From assembly GCA_963752605.1 (NCBI GenBank), contig CAVVYW010000005.1, positions 1,240,001 through 1,304,000 on the forward strand: 64,000 nucleotides of DNA, given 5' to 3'. The translations under genes and the position numbers were made by a program. The notes beneath the pieces were generated by a model. It saw only the letters and a list, made by a program, of their open reading frames with translations. It did no database searches and had not been told where the DNA came from. The stretch comes from CAVVYW01 sp963752605. GTDB taxonomy: Bacteria > Actinomycetota > Thermoleophilia > Solirubrobacterales > 70-9. This document shows, in pieces, positions 1 to 8,154 of the stretch; within the stretch, counting starts at the first letter, position 1, and every line of letters begins with the position of its first letter.

Positions 1-1
1 C

Positions 2-874
2 CTGATCCCGCCGCTCGTGGGCGAGGTGCAGGAGGTCGCTGAGAACGCGCCGGAGTACGTGCAGGACATCGAGGACTACGTCCAGGACAACGAGACCCTC
101 AACAACCTGAACGAGGACTACGACATCACCACCAAGCTCCAGGACGAGGCCGAGAAGCTGCCCGAGAAGATCCCGGACGCCGCCGGCGCGCTGAGCGACA
201 TCGGGGTCGGGCTGGTCAACTCGATCTTCGCGGCGGTGACCATCTTCATCCTGAGCATCTTCATGGTGGCCGGCGGGCCCCGCTGGGTGAGGGGGTTCGT
301 GGAGATGCAGCGACCCGAGCACGCCGAGCGCATCGAGCGCGCCCTGCAGCGGATCGCTAACGCCGTCGGCAATTACGTCGGCGGAGCGCTGATCCAGGCG
401 ACGGTCGCCGGCGTGTCGGCGTTCATCATGCTGAAGATCCTCGGCGCCCCCTTCGCCGGGCCGCTGGCGGTGGTGGTCTTCTTCTTCGACCTGATCCCCG
501 TCGTGGGTGCGACGATCGCCGCCTTCCTCGTCGGGCTGGTGATGGTCTTCGTCAACTTCCCGGTCGCCCTGATCATCTGGGTGGTCTTCGCGGTGGTCTA
601 CCAGCAGATCGAGAACTACCTGATCCAGCCGCAGATCCAGAAGCGGGCGACGGAGATCGACCCCTTCGTCGTGCTCGTCGCGGTCCTGTTCGGCTCAACC
701 CTGTTCGGCATCATCGGGGCGATCCTGGCGATCCCGACAGCCGCGTCGATCCTGATCGCGATGCACGAGTGGAACCTGTTCCGGCGCGAGACGGCGGGCA
801 GTGACGAGGGAACCACCGGCCCGACCCCGGCGCCGGACGGGGGTCCCACCCCCGCGCCCGAGGCGGCCGGCTAG
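2..874 (+). CDS. AI-2E family transporter (PerM/YdiK type), 5' end outside window
   Basis: This is a polytopic inner-membrane permease of the AI-2E exporter/PerM superfamily. The reading frame is open to the left edge, so the start lies upstream and only the last ~290 residues are visible. A soluble helical stretch is followed by about five hydrophobic segments. The family-typical FDLIPVVG motif is near the middle, and the C-terminal half has the QPQIQKRA loop followed by a Gly/Ile/Ala-rich helix pair. The tail is Pro/Ala-rich (TPAPDGGPTPAPEAAG) and probably cytoplasmic. Substrates in this family range from signalling molecules to Na+/H+ and cannot be told from the sequence. The stop codon shares CTAG with the stop of the convergent gene. 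Confidence 0.85.
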   Translation: MIPPLVGEVQEVAENAPEYVQDIEDYVQDNETLNNLNEDYDITTKLQDEAEKLPEKIPDAAGALSDIGVGLVNSIFAAVTIFILSIFMVAGGPRWVRGFVEMQRPEHAERIERALQRIANAVGNYVGGALIQATVAGVSAFIMLKILGAPFAGPLAVVVFFFDLIPVVGATIAAFLVGLVMVFVNFPVALIIWVVFAVVYQQIENYLIQPQIQKRATEIDPFVVLVAVLFGSTLFGIIGAILAIPTAASILIAMHEWNLFRRETAGSDEGTTGPTPAPDGGPTPAPEAAG

Positions 875-1212
875 GGCGGCGTGTGCTGCCCGCTTGCCGC
901 GCGCTTACCGAGTGCGCGGTCGTAGCCCGTCCGCATCAGGGCGATCACTCGCTCCGTCGCGTCGTCATCGTCGAGCTCCACGGTCACCCAGCCGGACCCC
1001 GGCGGGGTCCAGCGATGCTCGCGTGCGTCTCCGGCGGCCACGAGCTCGCGGGCGACCTCGGGGCGCAGGGGCAGGTCGGCGATGCTGTCGCCGTGCAGGT
1101 GGCCGAGCTCGCGCCGCCCGATGGTGAACCGCACTGAGCCGAAGCGGCCCGGTCCAACCTCGACCTCCGGCCAGCTCTCCACCTCCTCGCGGATCCGTTC
1201 GCTCGGAGTCAC
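871..1212 (-). CDS. DUF5519 (luciferase-domain-like) family protein
   Basis: A 113-residue soluble protein resembling the small DUF5519 family, whose biochemical role is unknown. Visible family features are an N-terminal 'SERIREEVESWP' helix, a 'GRRELGHLHGD' segment, and a C-terminal 'GWVTVELDDDDA...VIALMRTGYD' block. I chose the GTG at 1212 because it overlaps the TGA of the upstream MarR gene (GTGA), which indicates translational coupling, and because the protein is full length from there. It is probably co-transcribed with the MarR regulator and autoregulated with it. Its 3' end shares a palindromic CTAG stop with the convergent permease. Confidence 0.7.
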   Translation of the reverse strand: MTPSERIREEVESWPEVEVGPGRFGSVRFTIGRRELGHLHGDSIADLPLRPEVARELVAAGDAREHRWTPPGSGWVTVELDDDDATERVIALMRTGYDRALGKRAASGQHTPP

Positions 1213-1730
1213 GGGCGCTGCCCCGTGTCCGGCTCGGCGTCGAGCGCCCGGCGGAGGATGTCGCGGAGCGCGATCTGATCCTCCTCCGACAGCTCGGCGA
1301 TGAAGGGCGGCGGCTCCGCGAGGCGCTCGGTGATCTTCGCTCGAAGCTTCTCGCCCTTCGGCGTGAGGACGAGGAGCTTGACCCGCCGGTCGGTCTCGGC
1401 CGCCTGACGCCGGACCAGGCCGCGCTCCTCGAGGCGGTCCGTGATCCCGGTGACGTTGGAGCTGTCGCAACCGAGGTAGCCGGCCAGCTCACGCATCGGA
1501 CGCCCGCCCCCGCCCAGGATGCGCAGCGCGATCATCTGCTGAGGGGCGAGGTCGAACTCGCGGCCCATCGCCATGAAGCGATGCTTGTTGGAGATCATCG
1601 CCCAGTGCATGAGGCTCCACGCCTCGCTGCCCGGATCGGTGCGCCCCGCCTCGCTTGCCAGCCAGTTCTCGGGACGCGCCCCTAGCGGATTCACCGCCTG
1701 CTCGCCCGCAATTTTCTCCCGCGTTGCCAT
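1209..1730 (-). CDS. MarR family transcriptional regulator
   Basis: A 173-residue winged-helix repressor. The N-terminal ~45 residues are followed by the MarR core: 'LAPQQMIALRIL', a recognition-helix region 'RELAGYLGCDSSNVTGITDRLEERGLV', and the wing 'RRQAAETDRRVKLLVLTPKG'. It is transcribed away from a DrrAB-like drug exporter, and a perfect 9-bp inverted repeat lies in the shared intergenic region, so it most likely represses the exporter and itself until a toxic ligand binds. The ligand cannot be inferred. It overlaps the downstream DUF5519 gene by a GTGA junction. Confidence 0.9.
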   Translation of the reverse strand: MATREKIAGEQAVNPLGARPENWLASEAGRTDPGSEAWSLMHWAMISNKHRFMAMGREFDLAPQQMIALRILGGGGRPMRELAGYLGCDSSNVTGITDRLEERGLVRRQAAETDRRVKLLVLTPKGEKLRAKITERLAEPPPFIAELSEEDQIALRDILRRALDAEPDTGQRP

Positions 1731-1762
1731 TCTCAGCTGGGCTTTACATTACCAGTCTTCGT

Positions 1763-1787
1763 CAATAGTTGCAAGCCTCAACTATTG
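1763..1787. promoter_or_regulatory. Perfect inverted repeat, probable MarR operator
   Basis: The sequence is CAATAGTTG, seven bases, then CAACTATTG: a 9-bp perfect dyad that is AT-rich against GC-rich surroundings. It lies between the divergent marR gene (ATG at 1730) and the ABC exporter operon (ATG at 1853), where it could block both promoters. Assignment to the adjacent MarR protein is inference from position and symmetry. Confidence 0.75.
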
Positions 1788-1852
1788 TGCTACTCTGCCG
1801 TCTCGATCAACAATGACTTCAGCTCGCAAGCTTACGGAAGGGGTCGGCGCAG

Positions 1853-2890
1853 ATGACTGAAAGCCCGAACGGAACGACGAGCGCGGCGGACAACGGAATC
1901 GAGGCGACCGGCCTGGTTCGAGAGTTCAAGGGCGGTGTCCTCGCCGTCGACGGGATCGACCTCGAGGTGAAGCCCGGCCAGATCTACGGCTTCCTCGGCC
2001 CCAACGGCGCGGGCAAGTCCACCACGGTCCACATGCTCACCACGCTTCTCCCCGCAACCGCGGGGTCCGCGAGGGTCGCGGGCTACGACGTTCAGACCGA
2101 GGGCGCGCACGTTCGCGACGCGATCGGCGCGGCGCTCCAGGAGGCCGCTCTCGACCCGCAGCTCAGCGCACGCGAGCACATGCGACTCCAGGGCGCCCTG
2201 CACGGAATCCCCAAGGAGGAGCGGAAGCGGCGCGGTGAGGCGCTGATCGAGCGGGTGGGCCTCACAGAGGCGGCGGACCGCAAGGTGGCCGGCTACTCCG
2301 GCGGCATGAAGCGCCGGCTGGATCTCGCTCTCGCCCTCCTGCATGGCCCGCGCGTGATCTTCCTCGACGAGCCCACGACCGGCCTGGACATCCAGAGCCG
2401 CACCGCGCTCTGGGACGAGATCGCCCACCTCTCCCGCGACGACGGCGTGACTGTGTTCCTCACCACCCAGTACCTCGAGGAGGCCGACCAGCTCGCCGAG
2501 AGCGTCGGGATCATCGACCAGGGCAAGATCGTCGCCGAGGGGACTCCCGCCGAGCTCAAGGCTGAGGTGGGCCGCCCGACGGTCGAGGCCGTTCCTCAGG
2601 CCAAGGATGACCGCGATCGCGTGGCCGGCGTGCTCGGCCGCTTCGGCGAGCTCGTCCCCGGGACGCCGAACGGCGCCGCCGTTCGTCTCACGGACGGGGT
2701 CCAGGAGCTGACCGAGATCGTGCGCGCCCTCGATACGGAGGGGATCCGGGTGGCGAACCTCGAGCTCCACGCACCGAGCCTGAACGACGTCTTCCTGGCC
2801 AAGACCGGCCGCTCGCTCGAGGGCGCCCAGGCCGAGGCCGAGCAGGCCGGGACCGGCGAGCAGCCGGTCATGGAGGGCGCGGCCGCGTGA
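1853..2890 (+). CDS. ABC transporter ATP-binding protein, DrrA-like
   Basis: A 345-residue ATPase of the daunorubicin-resistance (DrrA) type of multidrug/antibiotic exporters. Walker A is GPNGAGKST (about residues 49-57), the signature is YSGGMKRRLDLA (about 148-159), and Walker B is VIFLDEP (about 168-174). The switch position reads LTTQYLEEAD, with Gln replacing the usual His, a common substitution in DrrA homologues. A C-terminal ~100-residue extension (DUF4162-like) follows the nucleotide-binding domain. Upstream is a purine-rich ribosome-binding site (GGAAGGGG). The GTGA overlap with the first permease indicates a three-gene exporter operon, probably under the adjacent MarR repressor. 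Confidence 0.92.
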   Translation: MTESPNGTTSAADNGIEATGLVREFKGGVLAVDGIDLEVKPGQIYGFLGPNGAGKSTTVHMLTTLLPATAGSARVAGYDVQTEGAHVRDAIGAALQEAALDPQLSAREHMRLQGALHGIPKEERKRRGEALIERVGLTEAADRKVAGYSGGMKRRLDLALALLHGPRVIFLDEPTTGLDIQSRTALWDEIAHLSRDDGVTVFLTTQYLEEADQLAESVGIIDQGKIVAEGTPAELKAEVGRPTVEAVPQAKDDRDRVAGVLGRFGELVPGTPNGAAVRLTDGVQELTEIVRALDTEGIRVANLELHAPSLNDVFLAKTGRSLEGAQAEAEQAGTGEQPVMEGAAA

Positions 2891-3666
2891 ACGGGACGCT
2901 CAGCATCCAGATCAAGGAGCTGGCGAGGCGCTCCGTGCTGCGCACGCTGCGCCAGCCGGCGCAGATCGTCCCGGCCACCGTCTTTCCGCTGATCCTCCTC
3001 TCGATCAACTCGGCGGGCCTCGACTCGGCGACCGACCTGCCGGGGTTCCCCACCGACAGCTACGTGACCTTCGCGCTCGCCTTCGCGTTCCTTCAGGCCG
3101 GGGTGTTCGCGGTGATCGGAACCGGCCAGAACCTCGCCGAGGATCACGTGAACGGGTTCTTCAACCGGATGCAGCTGACGCCGATCCGGCCGGTGGCGCT
3201 GGTTGCCGGGCAGCTCATCGGGACCCTCGCCCTCGGCCTCTTCCAGGCGGGGCTCTACATCGCGGTCGGGCTGGCCGCCGGGGGCCACATCGAGGCCGGC
3301 ATTCCCGGCGCCCTGGTGCTGATCTCGCTCGCGACCCTGATCACGCTCGCGTTCGGGTCGATCGGGCTGATCGCGGGGATGCGAGCGAGCACGCCCGAGA
3401 ACGTCCAGGGGCTCTTCCCCCTGATCTTCGTGTTCCTCTTCATGAGCTCGATGGCGCTGCCTCGGGACCTGATCCAGACCGAGTGGTTCCAGACGGTCGT
3501 GACCTACAACCCCGTGAGCTACCTGATCGAAGGCATCCGCAGCCTGCTGATCACCGGCTGGGACGCCGAGGCGCTGGCGCTCGGCTTCGGCTTTGCGGTG
3601 CTGATCCTCGCCGTCTCGCTCACGGTCGCGACCCAATCGATCAAGGGAAGGATGGCCCGAACATGA
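2887..3666 (+). CDS. ABC-2 type permease, DrrB-like (first subunit)
   Basis: A 259-residue, six-helix ABC-2 permease that pairs with the preceding ATPase. The N-terminal cytoplasmic segment is followed by hydrophobic spans. The end carries the ABC-2 signature region 'LPRDLIQTEWFQTVVTYNPVSYLIEGIR', read here in two short blocks, LPRDLIQTEW and YNPVSYLIEGIR. The GTG start overlaps the ATPase stop (GTGA), and the stop overlaps the next permease start (ATGA). Two different permease genes suggest a heterodimeric membrane domain. Confidence 0.9.
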   Translation: MNGTLSIQIKELARRSVLRTLRQPAQIVPATVFPLILLSINSAGLDSATDLPGFPTDSYVTFALAFAFLQAGVFAVIGTGQNLAEDHVNGFFNRMQLTPIRPVALVAGQLIGTLALGLFQAGLYIAVGLAAGGHIEAGIPGALVLISLATLITLAFGSIGLIAGMRASTPENVQGLFPLIFVFLFMSSMALPRDLIQTEWFQTVVTYNPVSYLIEGIRSLLITGWDAEALALGFGFAVLILAVSLTVATQSIKGRMART

Positions 3667-4436
3667 TCCGCCGCTACTTCTCCGTCGCCGGCGGCCTCGC
3701 CAGGCGGCTGCTCGACGTCTTCCTGACGAGCCCCGCGCTCTTCCTGCCGCCGCTGCTGATGCCGATCTTCTTCTTCGTCGCCTTCGCGGGCGGGCTGTCG
3801 GCGGTCAGCAACAACCCGGCCTTCGACTACCCGGCGGGATACACCGCCTTCGAGTACGGCTTCGTGCTGATGCAGGCGGCCGCGTTCGGCGGGGTCTTCA
3901 CGGGCTTCTCGATCGCCGCCGACTTCCAGTTCGGCTTCGGCCGACGGCTCCTGCTCGCCACCCCGCATCGCAGCGCCCTGCTCCTCGGCTATGGGATCGT
4001 CGCCCTGGTGCGGGCCACGATCACGCTCACCATCGTCACCGCGATCGGGCTGGCGGCCGGCATGGACATCATCGGTGGCCCGCTCGACCTGGTCGCGCTG
4101 TATGGGCTGGCGGTGCTGGTGAACATCGCGGGGACCCTGTTCGCGGCGGGCATCGCCCTCCGCTTCCGGAGCCTGCAGGCGACGCCGCTGATGATGACCC
4201 CCACCTTCCTCCTCCTCTTCCTGGCGCCGGTCTACGTGCCGCGCAACCTGCTCGCGGGCTGGGTCGGCGCCGTCTCCGACTACGACCCGGTGACGCACGT
4301 GATGGAGAGCGGGCGCGAGCTCATCGCAGGGCAGCAGGCGGACTTCCTCGCGGCGCTGGCGATCGCGCTCGGCATGGCCGCGCTGCTCGCGATCTTCGCC
4401 ATCCGAGGGCTCCGCAGCGCCGAGGCGGCTGGGTGA
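3663..4436 (+). CDS. ABC-2 type permease, DrrB-like (second subunit)
   Basis: A 257-residue membrane protein and third member of the exporter operon. The ATG at 3663 overlaps the stop of the preceding permease (ATGA). It begins MIRRYFSVAGGLARRLL, has about six membrane segments, and ends with the same permease signature seen upstream (VPRNLLAGW, then YDPVTHVMESGRELI). Sequence similarity to the first permease is low apart from this block, consistent with an asymmetric pair. Its substrate is probably a hydrophobic antibiotic or lipid, by family analogy only. Confidence 0.9.
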   Translation: MIRRYFSVAGGLARRLLDVFLTSPALFLPPLLMPIFFFVAFAGGLSAVSNNPAFDYPAGYTAFEYGFVLMQAAAFGGVFTGFSIAADFQFGFGRRLLLATPHRSALLLGYGIVALVRATITLTIVTAIGLAAGMDIIGGPLDLVALYGLAVLVNIAGTLFAAGIALRFRSLQATPLMMTPTFLLLFLAPVYVPRNLLAGWVGAVSDYDPVTHVMESGRELIAGQQADFLAALAIALGMAALLAIFAIRGLRSAEAAG

Positions 4437-4497
4437 GCTTCGAGGACCGTCAGCGGCTTGTCGACTGGATCGCCGAGACCATGGCCCGCGAGAGCGA

Positions 4498-4902
4498 TCA
4501 CGCCTCGCGCTCGGCGATGCGGCGGTCAGCGCGGCGCTTCGCCCCCTCGGTGACCGGCCGGCCCACCGCCGTGCGGTGCTCGGCCACCCAGCGGTAGCCG
4601 CGATCGACGAGGCCAGGAACGCGCTCGGCGACCGCCGCAAGCGGCCAACCGCCGGGCAGCATTCGCAGCAGGGGCGCGAGGGCCGGGCCGCCCGACCGCA
4701 CCTCGCCGTCGGGCGTGACCAGGTGCCAGGAGGCCATCCGCTCCTCCTCCCCCATGCCCGCGAGAAGCCGGTCGGCCTCCCCACCCTGCAGCGGGACCGG
4801 CCGCAGCAGCCGGCGCCGGTCCCAGGCGAGCAGCTTGGCAAGCGCCCAGCGGCAGAAGCCGCAGTCGCGGTCGTAGAGAACGACTGACCTCGGGAGTGCC
4901 AC
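4498..4902 (-). CDS. DCC-family thiol-disulfide oxidoreductase-like protein (DUF393)
   Basis: A 134-residue protein with the N-terminal YDRDCGFCRW motif that defines the DCC/DUF393 family: a thioredoxin-like fold with a CxxC pair beside an Asp. Further family features are the central 'WHLVTPDGEVRSGGPAL' segment and 'GYRWVAEHR' near the end. These proteins are predicted to act in disulfide exchange, but substrates are mostly unknown. It is transcribed divergently from the small catalase gene, with only 43 bp between starts, which fits a shared oxidative-stress role (inference). The C-terminal tail is rich in Arg. Confidence 0.85.
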   Translation of the reverse strand: MALPRSVVLYDRDCGFCRWALAKLLAWDRRRLLRPVPLQGGEADRLLAGMGEEERMASWHLVTPDGEVRSGGPALAPLLRMLPGGWPLAAVAERVPGLVDRGYRWVAEHRTAVGRPVTEGAKRRADRRIAEREA

Positions 4903-4945
4903 AGCGGCTTTGTACCTGCTGCGACGCGGGGAGTAGGCTCTGCCC

Positions 4946-5893
4946 GTGGCCTCGGATCAGCAGGCGACCGCCAGCCTCTGGGAAGAGATCGTGGACGCGC
5001 TCAACGCGATCAACGGCTCGCACCCGGGCTTCCGCGCCGTCCACGCGAAGGGCACCGTCTGCGAGGGGACCTTCGCGGCCACCCCCGACGCGAAACGGCT
5101 CTCCCGGGCCGCACACCTCCAAGGGGAACCGGTCAGGACCACCGTCCGCTTTTCGAACGCGAGCGGCAACCCGAAGACCTCCGATGCGAACCCGATCGCG
5201 GGTCGCGGCATGGCGGTCAAGTTCCACCTCGCGGACGGGGAGGCGACCGACATCGTCAGCGTTCCGCTCGAGGTCTTCATGGTGCGGACGCCGGAGGACT
5301 TCCTCGCCTTCACCCAGGCACGGGTCCCGGATCCTGAAACCGGCGAACCCGACCAGGAGAAGGTCGTGGCGTTCATCGCCGAGCATCCCGAGACGGGCAA
5401 CGCGCTGCAGCTCGGCCTGCCGAAGCTCGCGCCCACGACCAGCTACGCGACCTCCGACTACAACGCCCTGCACGCGTTCGGGCTCGTCAACGCCGGCGGC
5501 GAGACGACCTGGGGCCGCTACGGCTGGCGGCCCCGCGAGGGCGAGCATTATCTCTCCGAGGAGCACGTGGACGCTGCCGACCGCGACTACCTGCAGCAGG
5601 AGATCCGCGAGCGGCTGGATGGAGGGACCGCCGGGTTCACGCTCGAGTTCACCGTCGCGAACGACGGCGACCCGCTCGATGACCCCACCGCCGTCTGGGA
5701 GGGCGACCACGAGGTCGTCACCCTCGGCGAGCTCGAGCTCACGGATGTCGTCGAGGACCCGGAGACGCCGGAGGGCCCGCTGGTGATGGATCCGATGCTG
5801 CTCACCGACGGCATCGAGCCATCAGAGGACAAGATCCTCGCCGCCCGCCCCAAGGCGTACGACGTCTCGATTCGGCGGCGGACGAGCTCCTAG
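4946..5893 (+). CDS. Catalase-related heme peroxidase (small catalase, SrpA-like)
   Basis: A 315-residue protein of the 'mini-catalase' group, much shorter than classical clade catalases. Visible active-site elements are the distal region FRAVHAKGTVCEGTF (His), a 'VRFSNASGNP' block, and the proximal heme-ligand region RPKAYDVSIRRR close to the C-terminus, with the Tyr ligand inside. The GTG at 4946 follows a short intergenic gap and gives the expected N-terminus. It probably destroys H2O2 or organic peroxides in the cytoplasm; no signal peptide is seen. Its stop shares CTAG with the convergent F420-type reductase gene. Confidence 0.88.
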   Translation: MASDQQATASLWEEIVDALNAINGSHPGFRAVHAKGTVCEGTFAATPDAKRLSRAAHLQGEPVRTTVRFSNASGNPKTSDANPIAGRGMAVKFHLADGEATDIVSVPLEVFMVRTPEDFLAFTQARVPDPETGEPDQEKVVAFIAEHPETGNALQLGLPKLAPTTSYATSDYNALHAFGLVNAGGETTWGRYGWRPREGEHYLSEEHVDAADRDYLQQEIRERLDGGTAGFTLEFTVANDGDPLDDPTAVWEGDHEVVTLGELELTDVVEDPETPEGPLVMDPMLLTDGIEPSEDKILAARPKAYDVSIRRRTSS

Positions 5894-6273
5894 TCCAGGA
5901 ACGTCAATTTGAACGCCGGGTGGCGCGGGGCGATCTCGCGCAGCTCGTCGTCGCTCGCGTCGGGATCGACCTCGAGGAAGCCCTTCACCTCCCAGGCCCA
6001 CTTGTCCACGTAGAGCCGCAGCAGCGGCAGCTTCTCGGAGTCCTCCACCTCGGTCGCGCGGAACCGCCTGACCTTCCGTCCCGAGCGCAGCTCCCCCTCT
6101 CCGGCGGCTCGCAGGTTGCGTGCCCACTGGGTGGTGCCGCGCGGCGCCAGCAGATAGGTCTGGCCGTCCAGCTCGAACGGGTTGACCGGCGTGGTTCGCA
6201 TCTCGCCGCTCTTCCTACCCCGGACGCTCAGGGTCTGGGCACCGGCCAGCGGGAGCCCGATCCGCGCGAGCAT
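5890..6273 (-). CDS. F420/deazaflavin-dependent nitroreductase-family protein (Ddn/DUF385 type)
   Basis: The visible ORF from the first ATG encodes 127 residues of the split-barrel Ddn-like family. Family blocks are 'LSVRGRKSGEMRTTPVNPFE', 'YLLAPRGTTQWARNLRAAG', 'YVDKWAWEVKGFLEVDP', and a C-terminal 'HPAFKL'. Members use coenzyme F420 to reduce diverse substrates. Conserved sequence continues upstream of this ATG in the same frame (SETYFKRPGWFTAHVFNPL) to a TAG at 6349-6351 without any ATG, GTG or TTG. The expected initiator Met position is an ATC at 6337-6339. Either the gene starts at that ATC, or a start codon has been lost or misread, so coordinates are the minimum. Confidence 0.8.
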   Translation of the reverse strand: MLARIGLPLAGAQTLSVRGRKSGEMRTTPVNPFELDGQTYLLAPRGTTQWARNLRAAGEGELRSGRKVRRFRATEVEDSEKLPLLRLYVDKWAWEVKGFLEVDPDASDDELREIAPRHPAFKLTFLD

Positions 6274-6421
6274 GCCGACCAGCGGGTTGAAGACGTGAGC
6301 GGTGAACCAGCCGGGCCGCTTGAAGTAGGTCTCGGAGATGAGCCAAGACTACGCGCCGCCCGCGCGAGTTACCGAATACCGCGGGTTTCCCCGCGGCCGG
6401 CCGGGGTAGTCCCGAGTCACC

Positions 6422-6598
6422 ATGAACCGGCGCGGCCCGAGCATCCTCACGATTCTCTACATCGCGATCGGCGTCTTCGTCGCCGCCGACCACAGATACC
6501 TCAAGAACATCGACGACGTCGAGGCGGTCATCTCGGCGGCGCTCGCGATCTTCCTCTGGCCGCTGGTGCTGCTCGACGTCAACCTGCACATCAGGTAG
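6422..6598 (+). CDS. Small membrane protein, 58 residues
   Basis: A short ORF starting MNRRGPSILTILYIAIGVF and ending LLDVNLHIR. It has two predicted hydrophobic segments (about residues 8-22 and 34-52) separated by a charged loop (ADHRYLKNIDD). It is in the same orientation as, and 12 bp upstream of, the SRPBCC gene. Codon use is like the neighbours, with GC-rich third positions, and the compact two-helix layout supports a real protein. Function is unknown. Confidence 0.6.
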   Translation: MNRRGPSILTILYIAIGVFVAADHRYLKNIDDVEAVISAALAIFLWPLVLLDVNLHIR

Positions 6599-6610
6599 TA
6601 GGTTCGGGCC

Positions 6611-7099
6611 ATGGAGAGTTCGATCCGCTGGCCGGAGGAGCACCGGCCCGAGGGCTCCGACCTGCATGCGGTGAACGAGCTGCAGATGGACGCGCCGCGC
6701 GCGAACGTCTGGGCCTGGCTCGTGCGCCCCGACCTCTGGCCGCGGTACTACTCCAATGCGCGTTTCGTCCGCCACCGTGCGGGCGCCTGGCCGGAGGTCG
6801 CGCTCTACAGCAGCTTCCGGTGGCTGACCTTCGGCGTGATCGTCAAATCCGAGATCGTCGAGTTCGAGCCGAATCAGCGAATCGCCTGGTCGGCCAAGGA
6901 GCTCGGCGCCAGCGGGCACCATGCCTGGGTCCTCGCCGACCGCGACGGCGGCACCTTCGTCCACACCGAGGAGACGCAGCGCGGCTGGGGGATGAAGATC
7001 GCCAAGCCAGTGATGAGCAGGCTGATGGTGAAACAGCACCAGAAGTGGCTCGAGGGGCTGGCCCGCATGGCAGCGGAGGGCCCCCCACCACCGCCCTGA
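6611..7099 (+). CDS. SRPBCC (START/polyketide-cyclase-like) family protein
   Basis: A 162-residue protein with the layout of SRPBCC ligand-binding proteins: first strand 'LHAVNELQMDAPRANVWAWL', central 'FGVIVKSEIVEFEPNQRIAW', and the long C-terminal helix 'VMSRLMVKQHQKWLEGLARM'. This fold binds hydrophobic molecules in a deep pocket, and members range from cyclases to carriers. No catalytic assignment is possible from sequence. It is followed closely by the triple-repeat protein gene on the same strand. Confidence 0.8.
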   Translation: MESSIRWPEEHRPEGSDLHAVNELQMDAPRANVWAWLVRPDLWPRYYSNARFVRHRAGAWPEVALYSSFRWLTFGVIVKSEIVEFEPNQRIAWSAKELGASGHHAWVLADRDGGTFVHTEETQRGWGMKIAKPVMSRLMVKQHQKWLEGLARMAAEGPPPPP

Positions 7100-7115
7100 G
7101 GCATAGGCTTTCGGC

Positions 7116-8153
7116 ATGGCCAGGGCGACCGCGATCGAGGACCTGCGGAGTGTCGATCCCGTCGCCTACATCAGGGCCACCGGCCTGCACCCGGAGGACT
7201 CCTATGGATTCCTCCCGATCGAACTGAACAGCGCGACCTCCTTCTTCTTCTTCTACCGCGACCGGCCCGAGTACGAGAAGACGCGTCCCGCGCTGCCCGG
7301 GGCCGAGCAGATCGGGGCCGTCGGGGGCCTCGCTGAGTTCGGAGGCATGGGAGGCGCGGAGTCGAGCATGGAGATTTCCGACATGGGCAAGCTGGGCGAG
7401 GGGCTCGGCAGCCTGGTCGAGGAGGCCCAGAAGGCGCAGCAGGCCTGGGGGGCGCGGGGCGTTCCCGGCGGACCCGGCGGACAGGGTGAGGAAAAGCAGC
7501 GGCTGGAGGCGATCGAGAAGATGAAGGAGATGGGGGCGATCAACGAACAGGAGGCGAAGCAGCTGAGGTCCGAGGTCCAGGGCGGCGAGGCGGGCCCGTC
7601 TCCGGGTGGCGCGCCGGCCCGAAAGGCCGCCAAGGACGCGCCCCCGATCGTCGTCCACCGCGTCTACCCGGGGATGCGCATGCGCTCCTCCACCCGCCAG
7701 CTCAACCACTTCATGCCCGACTACCGCGACGCGCTGCAGCTCTGCCCGGAGGACGTCTACGGCGTGTTCCCCCGGGACACCCGCACCAGCAGCACCGCGG
7801 AGAGCTCCACCACCGAATGGGACGACTTCTGGATCGTCTATCGCGACCGCGACGAGTACGCGGCCGGCCGGGAGGCCTGGGCGAAGAAGATGAACAAGAA
7901 GGGCAAGTGGCCCAAGGCGGAGGAGTATCCCGGCGTTGCCGGGCCCGGCGAGACCGCGTTCGACGATGCGAAGGTCGAGGTGGAGAAGGACCGCTGGCCC
8001 CGGGAGAAGCTGGTGATGCGCGAGCAGGGAAGCGATCTCGGCGACTCCCTCCGGGAGAAGATCGGGAAGTGGGGCTACGAGCCCGAGGACTCGTTCGGCT
8101 TCTGTCCCGACTTCGACAACAGCGGCATCTACTTCGCCTGGCGCAAGCGCTGA
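7116..8153 (+). CDS. Uncharacterised protein with threefold PED(S/V)(Y/F)G repeat and SHOCT-like segment
   Basis: A 345-residue soluble protein I do not recognise. A motif recurs three times: HPEDSYGFLPIELNS...FFFFYRDRPEY near residue 28, CPEDVYGVFPRD...WIVYRDRDEY near residue 210, and EPEDSFGFCPDFDNS...YFAWRKR at the C-terminus. Each copy is preceded by a short helix. Between copies one and two lies a Gly-rich stretch and a segment resembling the SHOCT oligomerisation motif (RLEAIEKMKEMGAINEQEAKQ). No signal peptide or membrane span is present. The gene sits 2 bp before the M32 carboxypeptidase start, so the two are probably co-expressed. Confidence 0.7.
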   Translation: MARATAIEDLRSVDPVAYIRATGLHPEDSYGFLPIELNSATSFFFFYRDRPEYEKTRPALPGAEQIGAVGGLAEFGGMGGAESSMEISDMGKLGEGLGSLVEEAQKAQQAWGARGVPGGPGGQGEEKQRLEAIEKMKEMGAINEQEAKQLRSEVQGGEAGPSPGGAPARKAAKDAPPIVVHRVYPGMRMRSSTRQLNHFMPDYRDALQLCPEDVYGVFPRDTRTSSTAESSTTEWDDFWIVYRDRDEYAAGREAWAKKMNKKGKWPKAEEYPGVAGPGETAFDDAKVEVEKDRWPREKLVMREQGSDLGDSLREKIGKWGYEPEDSFGFCPDFDNSGIYFAWRKR

Positions 8154-8154
8154 G

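Noticed and set aside
4433..4597. 55-codon plus-strand ORF starting at a GTGA overlap with the second ABC permease
   Set aside because: Its second half lies antisense to the conserved DCC gene, and the sequence has no recognisable family. The overlap alone is weak support.
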